Source: Natronococcus sp. A-GB1 (GTDB lineage: Archaea > Halobacteriota > Halobacteria > Halobacteriales > Natrialbaceae). Taken from it: a DNA stretch of 64,000 nt. Location: NCBI RefSeq assembly GCF_029688845.1, contig NZ_JARUKW010000006.1, positions 1-64,000 of the forward strand, given 5' to 3'. The notes under the pieces were generated by a model. That model worked only from the letters and a program-made list of their open reading frames with translations, searched no databases and was not told the origin of the DNA. A program made the translations under genes and the position numbers. The stretch's first letter is position 1, and every line of letters starts with the position of its first letter. Of this stretch, positions 1 through 9,446 are shown one piece after another.

Positions 1-427
1 AACGGGGTCGATCGTAGCCATCGAAGTCAACTACCGCACTCGTATGAGAGCGGCCGGGTCGGGATGGAGCGCCTGCCTCCGCGCCGGGATTCGGCCGGAG
101 GGAACGCGGCGGGTGCGCCACGTCGTTCGCATTACTGACGAGTGCCCGGCGTATATATAAGGCCATCGTCTCGATCGGCGAGTGGTCCACGTTGATCGTT
201 CCCGAGCGAGCGAATCACGAAGGGTAAGATCTTCCTACGCTCGAGCAAGCGTGTAGTTCGATCGCGCTCCGGAAGGGAAGTAAGCGAAACGCGCACGAGA
301 CGGCAAGATCGACTCGAGACTAGCCCGATCCCGATCTCGGGCTGGATACCCTCCTAGTCCGAGGTTGTCCGTTCCCCCCCTAACGGCGATCGGTACGATT
401 TAGCGGTAACGGGCTGTAGGGTCGCGT
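1..427. other. Non-coding leader region; possible structured RNA
   Basis: No convincing gene lies here. A strong TATA element sits at 151-160, and transcription from it would start near 185, leaving about 240 nt before the first plausible start codon at 428. That is unusual for haloarchaea, where leaderless or short-leader transcripts are the rule. A 7-bp stem (AGCCCGA at 322-328 with TCGGGCT at 337-343, 8-nt loop) lies in the leader. The stretch could hold a small RNA or a long 5' leader of the small membrane protein. I could not match it to SRP RNA, RNase P RNA or tRNA. Confidence 0.4.
151..160 (+). promoter_or_regulatory. TATA-box promoter
   Basis: The stretch GTATATATAA is a near-ideal archaeal TATA box in an otherwise GC-rich region. 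Expected initiation is about 25 nt downstream. The transcribed unit is either a small RNA or the long leader of the gene at 428. Confidence 0.5.
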
Positions 428-649
428 ATGGATCGTTCGGGGTTCGTCAGACTCGCTCTCGTCGCGCTCGGACTCGTCGTCCTGAGTTTCTTCGTCCGCG
501 GGTTCAGCCAACTGCTGTTCGGTCGTGGCGTCGCGGAGGTGCTCCAGGCGCCGTTCGCCGTGGTCGGGTTCGCGTTGCTGGTCTATCTCTTCTTTAGAGC
601 GACTCTCGACGCGACCGGGATCTGGCCGATCGGACGCTCGGAGTCGTGA
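428..649 (+). CDS. Small two-helix membrane protein
   Basis: This 73-residue protein has two strongly hydrophobic segments (about residues 7-28 and 39-58) separated by a short polar turn, and a short charged tail. It should be an integral membrane protein. It ends 38 nt before hisD on the same strand, so the two may be cotranscribed, but nothing in it suggests a role in histidine synthesis. I do not recognise the family. The hydrophobic pattern and the position directly before hisD argue that it is a real gene. Confidence 0.55.
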   Translation: MDRSGFVRLALVALGLVVLSFFVRGFSQLLFGRGVAEVLQAPFAVVGFALLVYLFFRATLDATGIWPIGRSES

Positions 650-687
650 TGGAAACGGTTTTTCGAACGCCGCGCAAAGGGCGGGAT

Positions 688-1980
688 ATGACAGTCGAGA
701 TGCGGGAGATCGCCGATCTCGGACCGGACGACCGGGTCGCGTTCTTCGAGCGCGACGCCGGTATCGAGGCCGTCAGGGGAGACGTCCGGGAGATCGTCGA
801 CAGAGTACGGGAGGAGGGTGACGTCGCCGTTCGGGAGTTCACGAGCGAGTTCGACGGCGTCGAGGTCGGCAATCTCGAGATCACCGACGACTGCGAGCGC
901 GCTCTCGAGGAGGTCGACGACGAGCTGCTCGAGGCCATCGAGACGGCCGCGGCGAACGTCCGGGAGTTTCACGAGGCCCAGCTCCCCGAGGACTGGCGCG
1001 AGGAGTTCGGCGACGGACGGGAACTGGGACGGCGATTCCGTCCGCTCGAGCGCGTCGGCGTCTACGTCCCCGGCGGCTCGGCGGCCTACCCCTCGAGTGC
1101 GATCATGGGCGTCGTTCCGGCGGTCGTCGCGGGCGTCGACCACGTCGTCGTCGTCACCCCGCCCGCGGAGGAACTCAGCCCGGCGACGCTGGCGGCGATC
1201 CACGTCGCAGGCGCGGACGAAGTGTTCAGCGTCGGCGGCGCGCAGGCCGTCGCGGGGCTGGCGTACGGAACCGAGACGATCACGAGCGTCCAGAAGATCG
1301 TCGGCCCCGGAAACAAGTGGGTCACGGCGGCCAAAGCCGAGGTTCGGGGTGACGTCGAGATCGACTTCCTCGCGGGGCCGAGCGAGGTCGTCGTCGTCGC
1401 CGACGGGACGGCCGACCCGGGACTCGTCGCGAGCGAACTGGTCGCCCAGGCCGAGCACGATCCGAACGCGTCGGTCGTAGCCGTCACCGACGACGAGGCG
1501 ACCGCGGCGGCCGTCGCCGACGCCGTCGACGAGCAGACGAGCGAACGCGAGCGCGAGGGCGTGATCCGAGAGGCGCTCGCGAACGACGCCAGCGGCGTGC
1601 TTCTCGCTCGTTCGATGAGCGAGGCGATCCTCTTTACCGAATCGTACGCGCCCGAACACCTGTCGATCGTCGCCGAGGACGACGAGTCGATCCTCGAGCG
1701 CATCGACAGCGCGGGCAGCGTCTTCCTCGGTCCCGAGACGCCGGTCGCGGCGGGGGACTACGCGAGCGGGACGAACCATGTGCTGCCGACGAACGGTTCC
1801 GCCCGGATCACCGGGGGGCTCTCGACCGAGACGTTCCTGCGGTCGACGACCGTCCAGCGCCTCTCCGCCGGGGCTCTCGACGACCTCGGGGAGACGGTGA
1901 CGACCCTCGCCGACGCGGAGGGACTCGAGGCCCACGCCGAGAGCGTTCGGATCCGACTCGATCGGGAGCGGGACGCGTAG
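688..1980 (+). CDS. hisD: Histidinol dehydrogenase
   Basis: Histidinol dehydrogenase catalyses the last two steps of histidine synthesis, oxidising L-histidinol to L-histidine with two NAD+ and a bound zinc. The 430-residue length is normal. Visible family motifs are the nucleotide-site GPGNKWVT segment, the metal/catalytic segment SELVAQAEHDPNAS, the GTNHVLPTNGSARI segment with its conserved His, and a C-terminal HAESVRIRLDR with another metal-ligand His. I chose the ATG at 688 because the upstream in-frame Met at 646 adds 14 residues unlike the family. No other his gene adjoins it, which fits the scattered his genes of haloarchaea. Confidence 0.96.
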   Translation: MTVEMREIADLGPDDRVAFFERDAGIEAVRGDVREIVDRVREEGDVAVREFTSEFDGVEVGNLEITDDCERALEEVDDELLEAIETAAANVREFHEAQLPEDWREEFGDGRELGRRFRPLERVGVYVPGGSAAYPSSAIMGVVPAVVAGVDHVVVVTPPAEELSPATLAAIHVAGADEVFSVGGAQAVAGLAYGTETITSVQKIVGPGNKWVTAAKAEVRGDVEIDFLAGPSEVVVVADGTADPGLVASELVAQAEHDPNASVVAVTDDEATAAAVADAVDEQTSEREREGVIREALANDASGVLLARSMSEAILFTESYAPEHLSIVAEDDESILERIDSAGSVFLGPETPVAAGDYASGTNHVLPTNGSARITGGLSTETFLRSTTVQRLSAGALDDLGETVTTLADAEGLEAHAESVRIRLDRERDA

Positions 1981-2068
1981 CCCGATCCTACGCGCGGTAA
2001 GCACCGTCGATACACGTCACTAATCTGTAATTGGATTTACGTAGCTGCGGAACAGAGTACCAGAGGAA

Positions 2069-2284
2069 ATGGAGCCGTGTCAGGTCGATCCGACCGATGC
2101 ACGCGTCCTCGAGCGAAACTACGACTACGCACAGAAGAACGTTCGACTACTCTCGATGTGGTACGAGTGCGAGCTCGAACGGATGATCGAGCTGCTCGCA
2201 GAGAACGATGTTGAACTCTCGGCGAACGACGAACGGCTGTTCGGGACGTACTATCGGTCGGTTCAGCAGCGCCCGCGCGTATAG
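2069..2284 (+). CDS. Small conserved haloarchaeal protein
   Basis: This 71-residue soluble protein is predicted to be mostly helical (QVDPTDARVLERNYDYAQK, then LERMIELLAENDVELSAND) and ends in a basic tail. It has no Cys pairs and no signal peptide. It lies alone between hisD and the A-type Fe-S carrier gene. The acidic, Arg-containing composition is that of a translated haloarchaeal gene. The function is unknown to me. Confidence 0.5.
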   Translation: MEPCQVDPTDARVLERNYDYAQKNVRLLSMWYECELERMIELLAENDVELSANDERLFGTYYRSVQQRPRV

Positions 2285-2408
2285 GGCGCAGAACGGGGTA
2301 TCGATGGTTGGCGACGGACTCGGAGCGGTGCAAACCGCGAGTCGACCCGCTTTCAGGGGTCGGAAATTCGGCGTCAAGGTTAACACCGTTGCGCGGGAAG
2401 GGACGTAC

Positions 2409-2783
2409 ATGAGCACTGATAGCGTGGATGGCGCGAGCGCGGAGACGCGTCCAGAGATCGAGGTAACCGAGACGGCAGCCGAGCAGGCGCTGTCTCTGCT
2501 CGAGAGCGAGGGGCTCGACGCCGGAGTAGCCGGTCTTCGACTGTTCGTCCAGCAAGGCGGCTGTGCGGGGCTGTCCTACGGGATGCGGTTCGACGACGCG
2601 CCCGACGAGGACGACACGATCTACGAACACCATGAGCTTCGGGTGTTCGTCGATCCGGCGAGTCTCAAGTACATCGAGGGAAGCATCCTCGACTACGAAA
2701 GCGGACTGCAAGCCGAGGGGTTCCACGTCGAGAACCCGAACGTCGTCAGCGAGTGTGGCTGTGGCGAATCGTTCCGGACGTAG
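2409..2783 (+). CDS. A-type Fe-S carrier protein (IscA/ErpA/HesB family)
   Basis: A-type carriers accept or deliver Fe-S clusters to apoproteins in the cytoplasm. The 124-residue protein has the diagnostic three cysteines, one in QQGGCAGLSYG and two in the C-terminal CGCGESF, plus the conserved EVTETAAEQALSLL start. I chose the ATG at 2409 because the longer frame from 2208 adds 67 non-homologous residues. About 28 residues of acidic extension precede the domain. It converges directly on the dodecin gene with no gap. Confidence 0.93.
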   Translation: MSTDSVDGASAETRPEIEVTETAAEQALSLLESEGLDAGVAGLRLFVQQGGCAGLSYGMRFDDAPDEDDTIYEHHELRVFVDPASLKYIEGSILDYESGLQAEGFHVENPNVVSECGCGESFRT

Positions 2784-2984
2784 TTACTCCTCGAGTTCGA
2801 ACGCGACCGTTACTTCGGCCTGATACTCCCGGTTCTCGGCGCTTGCGATCTCGACGCCGAGTTCGTCGACCTCGACCCAGTAGACGTTCTGGAGGGTGTT
2901 CTCCGCGCGGTCGATCGCGTCGTCCGCGGCGTCGTCGAAGCTCTCCGTACTCGTGCCGATCAGCGTGATCTTCTTGAATACCAT
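2784..2984 (-). CDS. Dodecin (flavin storage protein)
   Basis: Dodecins form hollow 12-mers that bind flavins; archaeal members take up riboflavin or lumichrome and buffer photoreactive flavin. The 66-residue length is typical. Trp36 (in NVYWVEV) and Gln55 (in REYQAEV) match the stacking Trp and the flavin-contacting Gln known from the Halobacterium protein. The fold-defining KKITLIGTS strand and helix [15 protein letters not shown] are present. The start at 2984 excludes a non-homologous upstream extension. The gene is monocistronic and convergent with the Fe-S carrier gene. Confidence 0.95.
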   Translation of the reverse strand: MVFKKITLIGTSTESFDDAADDAIDRAENTLQNVYWVEVDELGVEIASAENREYQAEVTVAFELEE

Positions 2985-3117
2985 CGCCCGTAATCGTACA
3001 CCGCTGTGGGTATTCAATGTATGGTCGGTAATAGCAAGACGCCGGTGGGCGAGGCGGTCTCCGCTGCCCCACAGAAGGTTCGTCAACGCTTTTGACGTCC
3101 CCACCGCAGTGCGAGAT

Positions 3118-4320
3118 ATGAACGGTTTCGACGATTCGATCGACGTCACCGAGATCGACGAACTGACTCCACCGGACCGGACGCTGATGGGACCGGGTCC
3201 CAGCGACGTCCACCCCCGCGTGTTGCGAGCGATGAGCACCCCGCTCGTCGGCCATCTCGACCCCTCGTTCGTCGGGATCATGAACGAGGTACAGGAGCTG
3301 CTCCGATACACGTTCCGGACCGACAACCGGTGGACGATCCCGGTCTCGGGGACCGGGTCGGCCGCGATGGAGGCGGCGATTGGCAACGTCGTCGAGCCCG
3401 GCGATACGATGCTGGTGCCGACGAACGGCTACTTCGGCGGCCGAATGGCCTCGATGGCTCGCCGCGCCGGCGGCGACGTCGTCGAGGTCGACGCGCCGTG
3501 GGGTGAACCGCTCGAGCCGACGGCCGTCTCGGACGCGCTGGCCGAACACGATCCCGACGTCTTCGGCTTCGTTCACGCCGAGACGAGTACGGGCGTGCTC
3601 CAGCCCGGCGTCGCCGAACTCACGGCAGCGGCTCACGACCACGACGCGCTGGTGATCGCCGACACCGTCACCTCGCTGGGCGGGGTCGAACTCCGCGTCG
3701 ACGAGTGGGACATCGACGTCGCCTACTCCGGCCCCCAGAAGTGTCTCTCCTGTCCGCCCGGCGCGAGCCCGCTGACGCTGTCCGAGACGGCGATGGAAAA
3801 GGTCCTCTCCCGCGAGGAGGAGACCCGATCGTGGTACCTCGACCTCTCCCTGCTCGAGGGGTACTGGGGCGACGAGCGCGCGTACCATCACACTGCACCC
3901 GTCACGAACGTCTACGCGCTGCGGGAGGCGCTGCGGCTGGTCGCCGAAGAGGGGATCGAACAGCGCTGGGAGCGCCACGAGCGTCTGGCCGGCGCGCTGA
4001 AAGCCGGCGTCGAGGGGATGGGTCTGGAGATGAACGCCCCCGACGAGTACTGGCTCCCGAGTCTGAACGCCGTCCGAGTTCCCGATGGGGTTGACGACGG
4101 CGAGGTCTGTACCGAACTGCTCGAGCGCTACGATCTCGAGGTTGCGAGTGGACTCGGCGATCTGGAGGGCGAGATCTTCCGCATCGGCTGTATGGGCCAC
4201 TCCGCGCGACCCCAGAACGTGATCTACGCGGTGACGGCGTTAGGCGACGTCCTCGAGTCGATGGGGGCGGACGTCGACCCGGGCGCCGGTGTAACTGCGA
4301 CGCGCGGGGCACTGGAGTGA
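3118..4320 (+). CDS. Class-V PLP aminotransferase (alanine-glyoxylate / serine-pyruvate type)
   Basis: This 400-residue PLP enzyme belongs to the alanine-glyoxylate/serine-glyoxylate/phosphoserine-type class-V group. It starts with the diagnostic [14 protein letters not shown] segment, carries the cofactor phosphate-site motif [11 protein letters not shown], and has the Schiff-base lysine in [13 protein letters not shown]. These enzymes transfer amino groups from alanine or serine to glyoxylate or related oxoacids; the substrate cannot be fixed from sequence. The ATG at 3118 is preferred because the upstream frame overlaps the dodecin promoter and lacks homology. It is a single-gene unit. Confidence 0.92.
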   Translation: MNGFDDSIDVTEIDELTPPDRTLMGPGPSDVHPRVLRAMSTPLVGHLDPSFVGIMNEVQELLRYTFRTDNRWTIPVSGTGSAAMEAAIGNVVEPGDTMLVPTNGYFGGRMASMARRAGGDVVEVDAPWGEPLEPTAVSDALAEHDPDVFGFVHAETSTGVLQPGVAELTAAAHDHDALVIADTVTSLGGVELRVDEWDIDVAYSGPQKCLSCPPGASPLTLSETAMEKVLSREEETRSWYLDLSLLEGYWGDERAYHHTAPVTNVYALREALRLVAEEGIEQRWERHERLAGALKAGVEGMGLEMNAPDEYWLPSLNAVRVPDGVDDGEVCTELLERYDLEVASGLGDLEGEIFRIGCMGHSARPQNVIYAVTALGDVLESMGADVDPGAGVTATRGALE

Positions 4321-4346
4321 CTTGCTCGGAAAAGGGAACGAGGGTA

Positions 4347-4667
4347 TCAGGCGGAGACTGGCGGTCCCGACGGAACCCGTTCGACCTGATAGTCGTCGCC
4401 GTCGACGACGATGATTGCCCACTCGTAGCTCGGATTCGTGCGCTCGAGTTCGCGCTCGAGTGAGTCGGCGTCTTCCGGTCGGGCGACGAAACAGTGGAAC
4501 TGTCCGGCCGCGGACGGAAGCGTTCCGGGCTCAAGGACGGGATTGACGTGGACGACCTTCCACTTTCGTTCGGCGCGGAACACGGGGCCAGTGCCTTCGA
4601 CGGTGTAACCCAGGTCGGCGAAAATCGACTTGGCCTGTTCGACGAGACGCATGTTAACAGGTCCCAT
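4347..4667 (-). CDS. Conserved haloarchaeal protein (DUF7116-like)
   Basis: This 106-residue soluble protein starts MRLVEQAKSIFADLGY after a short leader and ends with EWAIIVVDGDDYQVERV. It resembles small haloarchaeal proteins that I believe are filed under DUF7116, but I cannot confirm the number. It looks like one alpha/beta domain without metal-binding cysteines. The true start may be the second Met at 4652. It faces the aminotransferase tail to tail. The function is unknown. Confidence 0.65.
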   Translation of the reverse strand: MGPVNMRLVEQAKSIFADLGYTVEGTGPVFRAERKWKVVHVNPVLEPGTLPSAAGQFHCFVARPEDADSLERELERTNPSYEWAIIVVDGDDYQVERVPSGPPVSA

Positions 4668-4861
4668 TCAGTACAGAGTATGTGACCCACCCTCATAAAT
4701 CTATGTCTGGCACATGCATTCGGCTCGGGAGCAAAAGATCGCGAACTAATATCGCCGAGCGGACAACGACTACAAGCCGACTGTCCGTCCGGACGACAGT
4801 AAGACGCGATTGTCGTCGGTAGTCGCCGAACGTGGCACGTCACCCCTCGAGTCAATCGCGG

Positions 4862-5101
4862 TTACTCGTGGGCGGCGTCCCACTCGGTCGGCTTCCGGAA
4901 GTTCCCGCATTGGTTACACTGAATACGTCCCATCGAGTCCATCGCGTTGTCGAAGCTCTCGCAGTTGGTACAGAACCAGCCGTACCGTCGCCGTGCCTCG
5001 GGCGACTCGTAGGCGACGAGAAACGGTCCCTTGGATCCCCTGTCGCCGTCCGTCTCCGAGACGTAGACGGTGTCGCCGTCGGCGGTCGACCTCGTTTCCA
5101 T
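4862..5101 (-). CDS. Zinc-ribbon protein (DUF5816-like)
   Basis: The 79-residue protein carries a two-knuckle zinc ribbon, CTNC and CQ-type CNQC spaced by about 16 residues (FCTNCESFDNAMDSMGRIQCNQCGNF). It ends in GNFRKPTEWDAAHE, a tail I recall from haloarchaeal proteins labelled DUF5816. Such small ribbons bind nucleic acid or protein partners, and no enzyme function is indicated. It is divergent from the universal stress gene, with 136 nt between the starts. Confidence 0.7.
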   Translation of the reverse strand: METRSTADGDTVYVSETDGDRGSKGPFLVAYESPEARRRYGWFCTNCESFDNAMDSMGRIQCNQCGNFRKPTEWDAAHE

Positions 5102-5237
5102 ACCCGCCGTAGTATCGCTCGGAGTAAAGGACTGTCTCTCCGGATCCGTGCGAGTTAGTGCCTTTCGTGTGAAGGATTGGCGTGCAGAACTGTCCCAACT
5201 GAAAGGTTTACCCGGGCGGATACCGTCCGACTTTGTG

Positions 5238-5651
5238 ATGACGCTGGTCGTGGTCCCCGTCCGATACCCCCTGTCGAAACACTCCAGACGAACCCTCGAG
5301 CGGGCGATCGAGGTCGCTCGCGAGCGCGACGCGGAGCTGACGATTCTGCACGTCGATCTCTACCAGAACGGGAAGAAGGTGAGCCGCATCGACCTCAAGG
5401 ATGCCGTCGAGTCGACGTTCGGTCGGATCGAGAACGCCCGGTACGTCGTCCGGACGGGGTTTCTCGTCGAGGAGAGCATCCTCGACGAGGTCGCCGCCGA
5501 GGAGGCCGACGCCGTCGTGATCGGAACCAAACAGGCGAGCCGGCTGCGCCGTCTCTTTCGGCGGTTTACCGACAACCCCGACATCGACGGCTACCTGCGA
5601 ACGCATCTCGACTGTGAGGTCATCACCGTCGAGGGAGCCCGCGCGAGGTAA
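5238..5651 (+). CDS. Universal stress protein (UspA family)
   Basis: This 137-residue single-domain protein has the UspA alpha/beta fold. It begins MTLVVVPVRYPLSKHSRRTL (first strand and loop), has a middle ILHVDLY strand, and then EADAVVIGTKQ, the strand before the nucleotide-binding loop. The classical G-2x-G-9x-G(S/T) ATP loop is not evident: the segment after VIGTK is ASRLRRLFRRFTDNPD, so ATP binding is uncertain. The ATG at 5238 was preferred over the upstream Met at 5070 because homology begins there. It ends 3 nt from the convergent MscS gene. Confidence 0.85.
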   Translation: MTLVVVPVRYPLSKHSRRTLERAIEVARERDAELTILHVDLYQNGKKVSRIDLKDAVESTFGRIENARYVVRTGFLVEESILDEVAAEEADAVVIGTKQASRLRRLFRRFTDNPDIDGYLRTHLDCEVITVEGARAR

Positions 5652-5654
5652 CGA

Positions 5655-6644
5655 TTACCTATCGGGGTTGGCTGTGTCGCCGTCGGCGTCGACTGTGGGA
5701 CCGACGTTCGGACGGGCCGTCTGGGAATCGTCGACGACCACTCTTGCGGTTCCACTGTCTGCATCGAAGACGTGGTGGCGGTGGGGGTAGGCGAACTCGA
5801 TGTCGGCGTCGGCGAAGCGTTCGCGGACCGCCGTCCGCACCGCCGACCGAGCGACTGCCTGCTTGTAGGGGTGTTGAACCCAGAAGAACAGCTCCAGCAC
5901 GATGCCGTTGTCGGCGTACTCGCGGACGTTACAGATCGGGGCGGCGGCGTAGCGTGCGCTTCCGATCCGGATGTCGGGTCCGCCGGTGATGACGACGTCA
6001 ACCGACCGCGCCGCCCGCTTGGCGTGGCTGCGGGCGGCTTCGAGGTCGCTCTCGTAGGTGATCTCGAATTCGAGGGAGAGCCGCGTTCGCTCGTCCTCCG
6101 CCGAGTAGTTGATCACGTCCCGCTGCTGGATCTCGGAGTTCGGAATGACGATGAAGGTGTTCTGGACGGTGAAGATCTTCGTGTACCTGATCGTGATGTC
6201 CTCGACGAACCCGGTGTGGCCCTCGTCGACGATCTCGATCATGTCGCCGATCTCGTAGGGTCTGTCGGCGAGAATGAACAGGCCGTTGACAAAGCTCCCG
6301 ACGAGCGGCGCGAGGACGACCGCGACCACGGCCGAGATGACGGTCACCGAGAGGAGGATCTGCGTGTCGCCGACGCCGAGAATGCCGGCGACGACGATGA
6401 GGGTCACGAACAGGACCGAGAACCTGACCGCTCGCAGGACCGTTCGCGTCACGCTCGGGCGCTCGATGCGGCGCGCGACGGTCCGGCCGGTCAGCCGAAC
6501 GACGAGCTTCGAGAGGTACCAGCCGACGACGACCACGACGGCCGCGAGGAGAAGCTGGCCGACGATTCCGGGAATCGCCTCGGGAAGTATCTCGTTGGTG
6601 CGCTCGAGGGCTTCCTCCTCCGGAACCTGTGCGACCTCCAGCAT
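5655..6644 (-). CDS. Small-conductance mechanosensitive channel (MscS family)
   Basis: MscS channels release solutes on sudden osmotic downshift. The 329-residue protein has an N-terminal periplasmic-side segment, a first helix at IVGQLLLAAVVVVVGWYLSKL, a second at VLFVTLIVVAGILGV, and the pore helix region VISAVVAVVLAPLVGSFVNGLF. A MscS beta domain follows (PYEIGDMIEIVDEGHTGFVEDITIRYTK) and then an alpha/beta C-terminal domain. The start at 6644 removes a basic extension that would overlap the trmB promoter. The acidic tail is typical of haloarchaea. It is divergent from trmB. Confidence 0.92.
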   Translation of the reverse strand: MLEVAQVPEEEALERTNEILPEAIPGIVGQLLLAAVVVVVGWYLSKLVVRLTGRTVARRIERPSVTRTVLRAVRFSVLFVTLIVVAGILGVGDTQILLSVTVISAVVAVVLAPLVGSFVNGLFILADRPYEIGDMIEIVDEGHTGFVEDITIRYTKIFTVQNTFIVIPNSEIQQRDVINYSAEDERTRLSLEFEITYESDLEAARSHAKRAARSVDVVITGGPDIRIGSARYAAAPICNVREYADNGIVLELFFWVQHPYKQAVARSAVRTAVRERFADADIEFAYPHRHHVFDADSGTARVVVDDSQTARPNVGPTVDADGDTANPDR

Positions 6645-6775
6645 GGCAGCACACTCATGGCCGGCGTGGTTAAGGGTTCTGACCGTCATCGACGCCGAAC
6701 GATGACTCGATTTTCGAACGCGGTAGTACTCGCGTTGTAATAAATCATTTATCCGTCCGAATCCTGCCATCGGGT

Positions 6776-7840
6776 ATGGCACCAGACGAACTTCGCTCGA
6801 CCGTCGAGCGGGTCGGGGATCGGTTCAACCTCGGCGAGTACGAGATCGACGCCTACCTGACCGTCCTCGAGCAGGGACAGCTGACCGCAAGCGAGATCGC
6901 GGATCGGACCGAGATTCCCCAGCCCCGCGTCTACGACACCGTCCGTAGCCTGAGCGATCGGGGACTCGTCGAGCTGCGTGAGTCCCGACCGATGAAGGTC
7001 GTCGCGATCGATCCGGCCGACGCCTTCGACGAGGTCCAACACTCCCTCGAGCAGATGATCGACGAACTCGAGGCCCGATACACGGCGCCCGCGCGAGACA
7101 CGGAGGCGGTGTCGCTCGTCAAGTCCCGCTCGACGATCCTGCGCTATCTCGAGGAGATCATCGCCGACGCCGAGTACGAACTCTCGCTGTCGCTGACGCC
7201 GGATCTGCTCACCCGATTCGAAGACGAACTTTCGGGGGCACTCGATCGGGGCGTGAGCATCGATCTGATCGTGACCCCGGCCGCAGAGGCGCCCGCACCG
7301 GACGATTTCGACTACACCGCTATCGCGACGACGACGCGTGCCCGACGCGGGATCACGACGCCGGTGCTCGCCGTCGCCGACGGTAACTACTCCATCTACG
7401 CGACCCAGGACGCGCTCCGAGACGACAAGGACCGCTACGGCGTCATCTTCAACCGCTCCGCGCTCGGGTTTCTGGTCTCAGGCTTCTTCGGTACCGTGCT
7501 CTGGACGACCGCCGAGGAGACGCTCGGCGAGGACGCGGATCCTCGAAGCTACCCGCGAAAGTACGCCTCGATCCGACGCTGCGTGAAGGACGTCATCGAG
7601 GAGGGGGGAGAGTTCTACGCGACGATCGTCGGCCAGGACGTCGCCGTCGGCGGTCAGCGGATCGTCCGCGGGCAGATCATCGACGTCTCCTTCGAGGTCA
7701 GCGAGGAGGTCGCCGCGATCACCCTCGAGAACGAGGACGGCTCGGAGGTGACGGTCGGCGGCCGGGTCGCCGCTCTCGAGGACGTCGAGGCTCACGAGAT
7801 CCACATCGGCCGACACCGACCGCCCGAACTCGAGGAGTAG
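6776..7840 (+). CDS. trmB: TrmB-family sugar-sensing transcription regulator
   Basis: TrmB proteins sense sugars and repress or activate sugar transport and central metabolism genes. The 354-residue protein has an N-terminal winged helix (about residues 18-75, with [20 protein letters not shown] as the recognition unit), a short coiled linker and a phospholipase-D-like/TrmB sugar-binding domain from about residue 110 to the end. It directly precedes, on the same strand, a sugar ABC importer, so local control of that operon is likely (inference). A region of low GC (6720-6755) upstream probably holds its promoter. Confidence 0.93.
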   Translation: MAPDELRSTVERVGDRFNLGEYEIDAYLTVLEQGQLTASEIADRTEIPQPRVYDTVRSLSDRGLVELRESRPMKVVAIDPADAFDEVQHSLEQMIDELEARYTAPARDTEAVSLVKSRSTILRYLEEIIADAEYELSLSLTPDLLTRFEDELSGALDRGVSIDLIVTPAAEAPAPDDFDYTAIATTTRARRGITTPVLAVADGNYSIYATQDALRDDKDRYGVIFNRSALGFLVSGFFGTVLWTTAEETLGEDADPRSYPRKYASIRRCVKDVIEEGGEFYATIVGQDVAVGGQRIVRGQIIDVSFEVSEEVAAITLENEDGSEVTVGGRVAALEDVEAHEIHIGRHRPPELEE

Positions 7841-7937
7841 TCGCTCGAGTGTGATCTCCTCGGAGGGGTTGAATCTCCGATCGTAACGGTATTCGACGAT
7901 TACGCGGTCCGTTCGTGGAGATTTTCAGTACATTGTG

Positions 7938-7947
7938 ACCTTTATAC
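7938..7947 (+). promoter_or_regulatory. TATA promoter of the sugar ABC operon
   Basis: CCTTTATACG lies 39-48 nt before the binding-protein start in an AT-richer gap of 145 nt between trmB and the operon. It is the likely TATA box, giving a short leader. This gap is where TrmB would be expected to bind; I saw no clear copy of the published Halobacterium TrmB half-sites. Confidence 0.55.
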
Positions 7948-7985
7948 GCCAACGATTAAGGTTCTGAATGTAGTCGCGAACAGGG

Positions 7986-9446
7986 ATGGTGAAAGACAGG
8001 TGTGAACACACAACACCCACCGGCGTCTCTCGCCGATCGTTCGTCGCGGCGGCCTCGGCGGCCGGCGCCGGGTCGGTCGGGATAGCGGGGTGTCTCGGGC
8101 GCGGGGCGGAGGAGGGCGCTGTCGTCGCCTACGGCGACACCGACTTTCAGGACATCATGGATCCGGCGGGGGAGCTACATCGGGCGCTCTGGGACGCGGG
8201 TCTTGACGAGGATATCACCGTTGCGGTCCGCACCGGGCCGGACGAGACCGAACAGCGCAGATCCGCCGCACAGTCCGCGCTCCAGGCAGAGCGGTCCGAA
8301 CCGGACATTTTCATGATGGACAGCGGATGGACGATCCCGTTTATCCTGCGCGGCCAGACGGTCGACCTCGAGGATCGGCTCTCGAGTGACACCCTCGGCC
8401 TGATCGAGAACGACTACCTCGATGCCGCAGTCGAGACCGCTCGCCACCCCGAGAGCGGAGAGCTGCACGCGCTGCCGCTGTTTCCCGACTTTGGGACGAT
8501 GCAGTTCCGGCGTGATCTCGCCGAGGACGCGGGGTACGACACCGACGACTGGGGGACCGAGCCGATGTCCTGGCAGGAGTTCTCCGAGGTCGCGGCCGAC
8601 GTCCGCGTCGACGCCGGGGTCGACTTCGGATTCACCACGCAGGCGGCCGCCTACGAAGGGCTGGCCTGCTGTACGTTCAACGAGGTGATAAGCACCTGGG
8701 GCGGCGCGTACTTCGGCGGCCTCGACGAGCTGTTCGAGGCGGGCAACCGCGAGGTTACGGTCGACGACGAACCCGTCCTCGACGCCATCCGGATGATGCG
8801 GGCGTTCGTTCACGGCGCCGAGGACGAGCACGCCCTCGAGGGGTACGAGCAGATCGCACCGACAGCGATCGCTCAGTACACCGAGGAGGACGCTCGCGGT
8901 CCCTTCGCGGCCGGCAACGTCGTGATGCACCGCAACTGGCCGTACTCAATCGCGATTGCTCACGACGACGGCATGGGCGACCAGGTCGGGATGATGCCGA
9001 TGCCCTACGGCGTCGAGGAGGACGAGGCTGCCTACGACGGCCTCGGAGGGACCGCCGCCGCGCTCGGCGGCTGGCACCTGACGCTGAACCCCGCAAGCGA
9101 GAACCAGGAGGAGGCGCTCCAGGTGCTCGAGGCGTTCGCGACCGAGGAGGTCATGCTCACGATCTTTGCGATTCAGGGCTGGATCCCGCCGATCGTCGAG
9201 CTGCTCGAGGAGGTCGATCCCGAGGAGACCGGTCCCGTCGCGGAGTACGCCGAGACCATTCAGATTGCGGGCGAGAACGCTGTCCCCCGGCCTGTAACCG
9301 ACATCTGGCCGGAGCAGTCGGCCCACATCTACCAGGAGGTGAACAGGGCCTACCGGGGCGTGAAGTCGCCCGAGGAGGCGATGGCCGACCTTGCGGACCG
9401 ACTCGAGGCCAGCGAGGCCGACGTAGGTGAGCAAGATGTCGAGTGA
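7986..9446 (+). CDS. Sugar ABC importer, Tat-exported binding lipoprotein
   Basis: This 486-residue family-1 extracellular solute-binding protein captures a sugar outside the cell. The N-terminus has a Tat motif (SRRSFV, residues 15-20), a hydrophobic stretch and a lipobox IAGC with Cys36, so it should be lipid-anchored. The mature part has the family-1 pattern (DIFMMDSGWTIPFI; FAAGNVVMHRNWPYSI) typical of maltose/trehalose/multiple-sugar binders. It is followed by two permeases and an ATPase with overlapping or very short junctions, and preceded by trmB. The sugar is not determinable by eye; trehalose, maltose or a similar oligosaccharide is plausible. Confidence 0.93.
   Translation: MVKDRCEHTTPTGVSRRSFVAAASAAGAGSVGIAGCLGRGAEEGAVVAYGDTDFQDIMDPAGELHRALWDAGLDEDITVAVRTGPDETEQRRSAAQSALQAERSEPDIFMMDSGWTIPFILRGQTVDLEDRLSSDTLGLIENDYLDAAVETARHPESGELHALPLFPDFGTMQFRRDLAEDAGYDTDDWGTEPMSWQEFSEVAADVRVDAGVDFGFTTQAAAYEGLACCTFNEVISTWGGAYFGGLDELFEAGNREVTVDDEPVLDAIRMMRAFVHGAEDEHALEGYEQIAPTAIAQYTEEDARGPFAAGNVVMHRNWPYSIAIAHDDGMGDQVGMMPMPYGVEEDEAAYDGLGGTAAALGGWHLTLNPASENQEEALQVLEAFATEEVMLTIFAIQGWIPPIVELLEEVDPEETGPVAEYAETIQIAGENAVPRPVTDIWPEQSAHIYQEVNRAYRGVKSPEEAMADLADRLEASEADVGEQDVE

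Noticed and set aside
161-427. SRP RNA or RNase P RNA in the first gap
   Set aside because: CCGGAAGGGA recalls SRP helix 8, but the partner strands and length of either RNA are missing.
583-2004. Long minus-strand frame of 473 codons opposite hisD
   Set aside because: It is the antisense shadow of a high-GC gene; the peptide is Arg/Asp rich with no family features. The same applies to 2746-4200, 11244-12677 and 35281-37026 on the minus strand.
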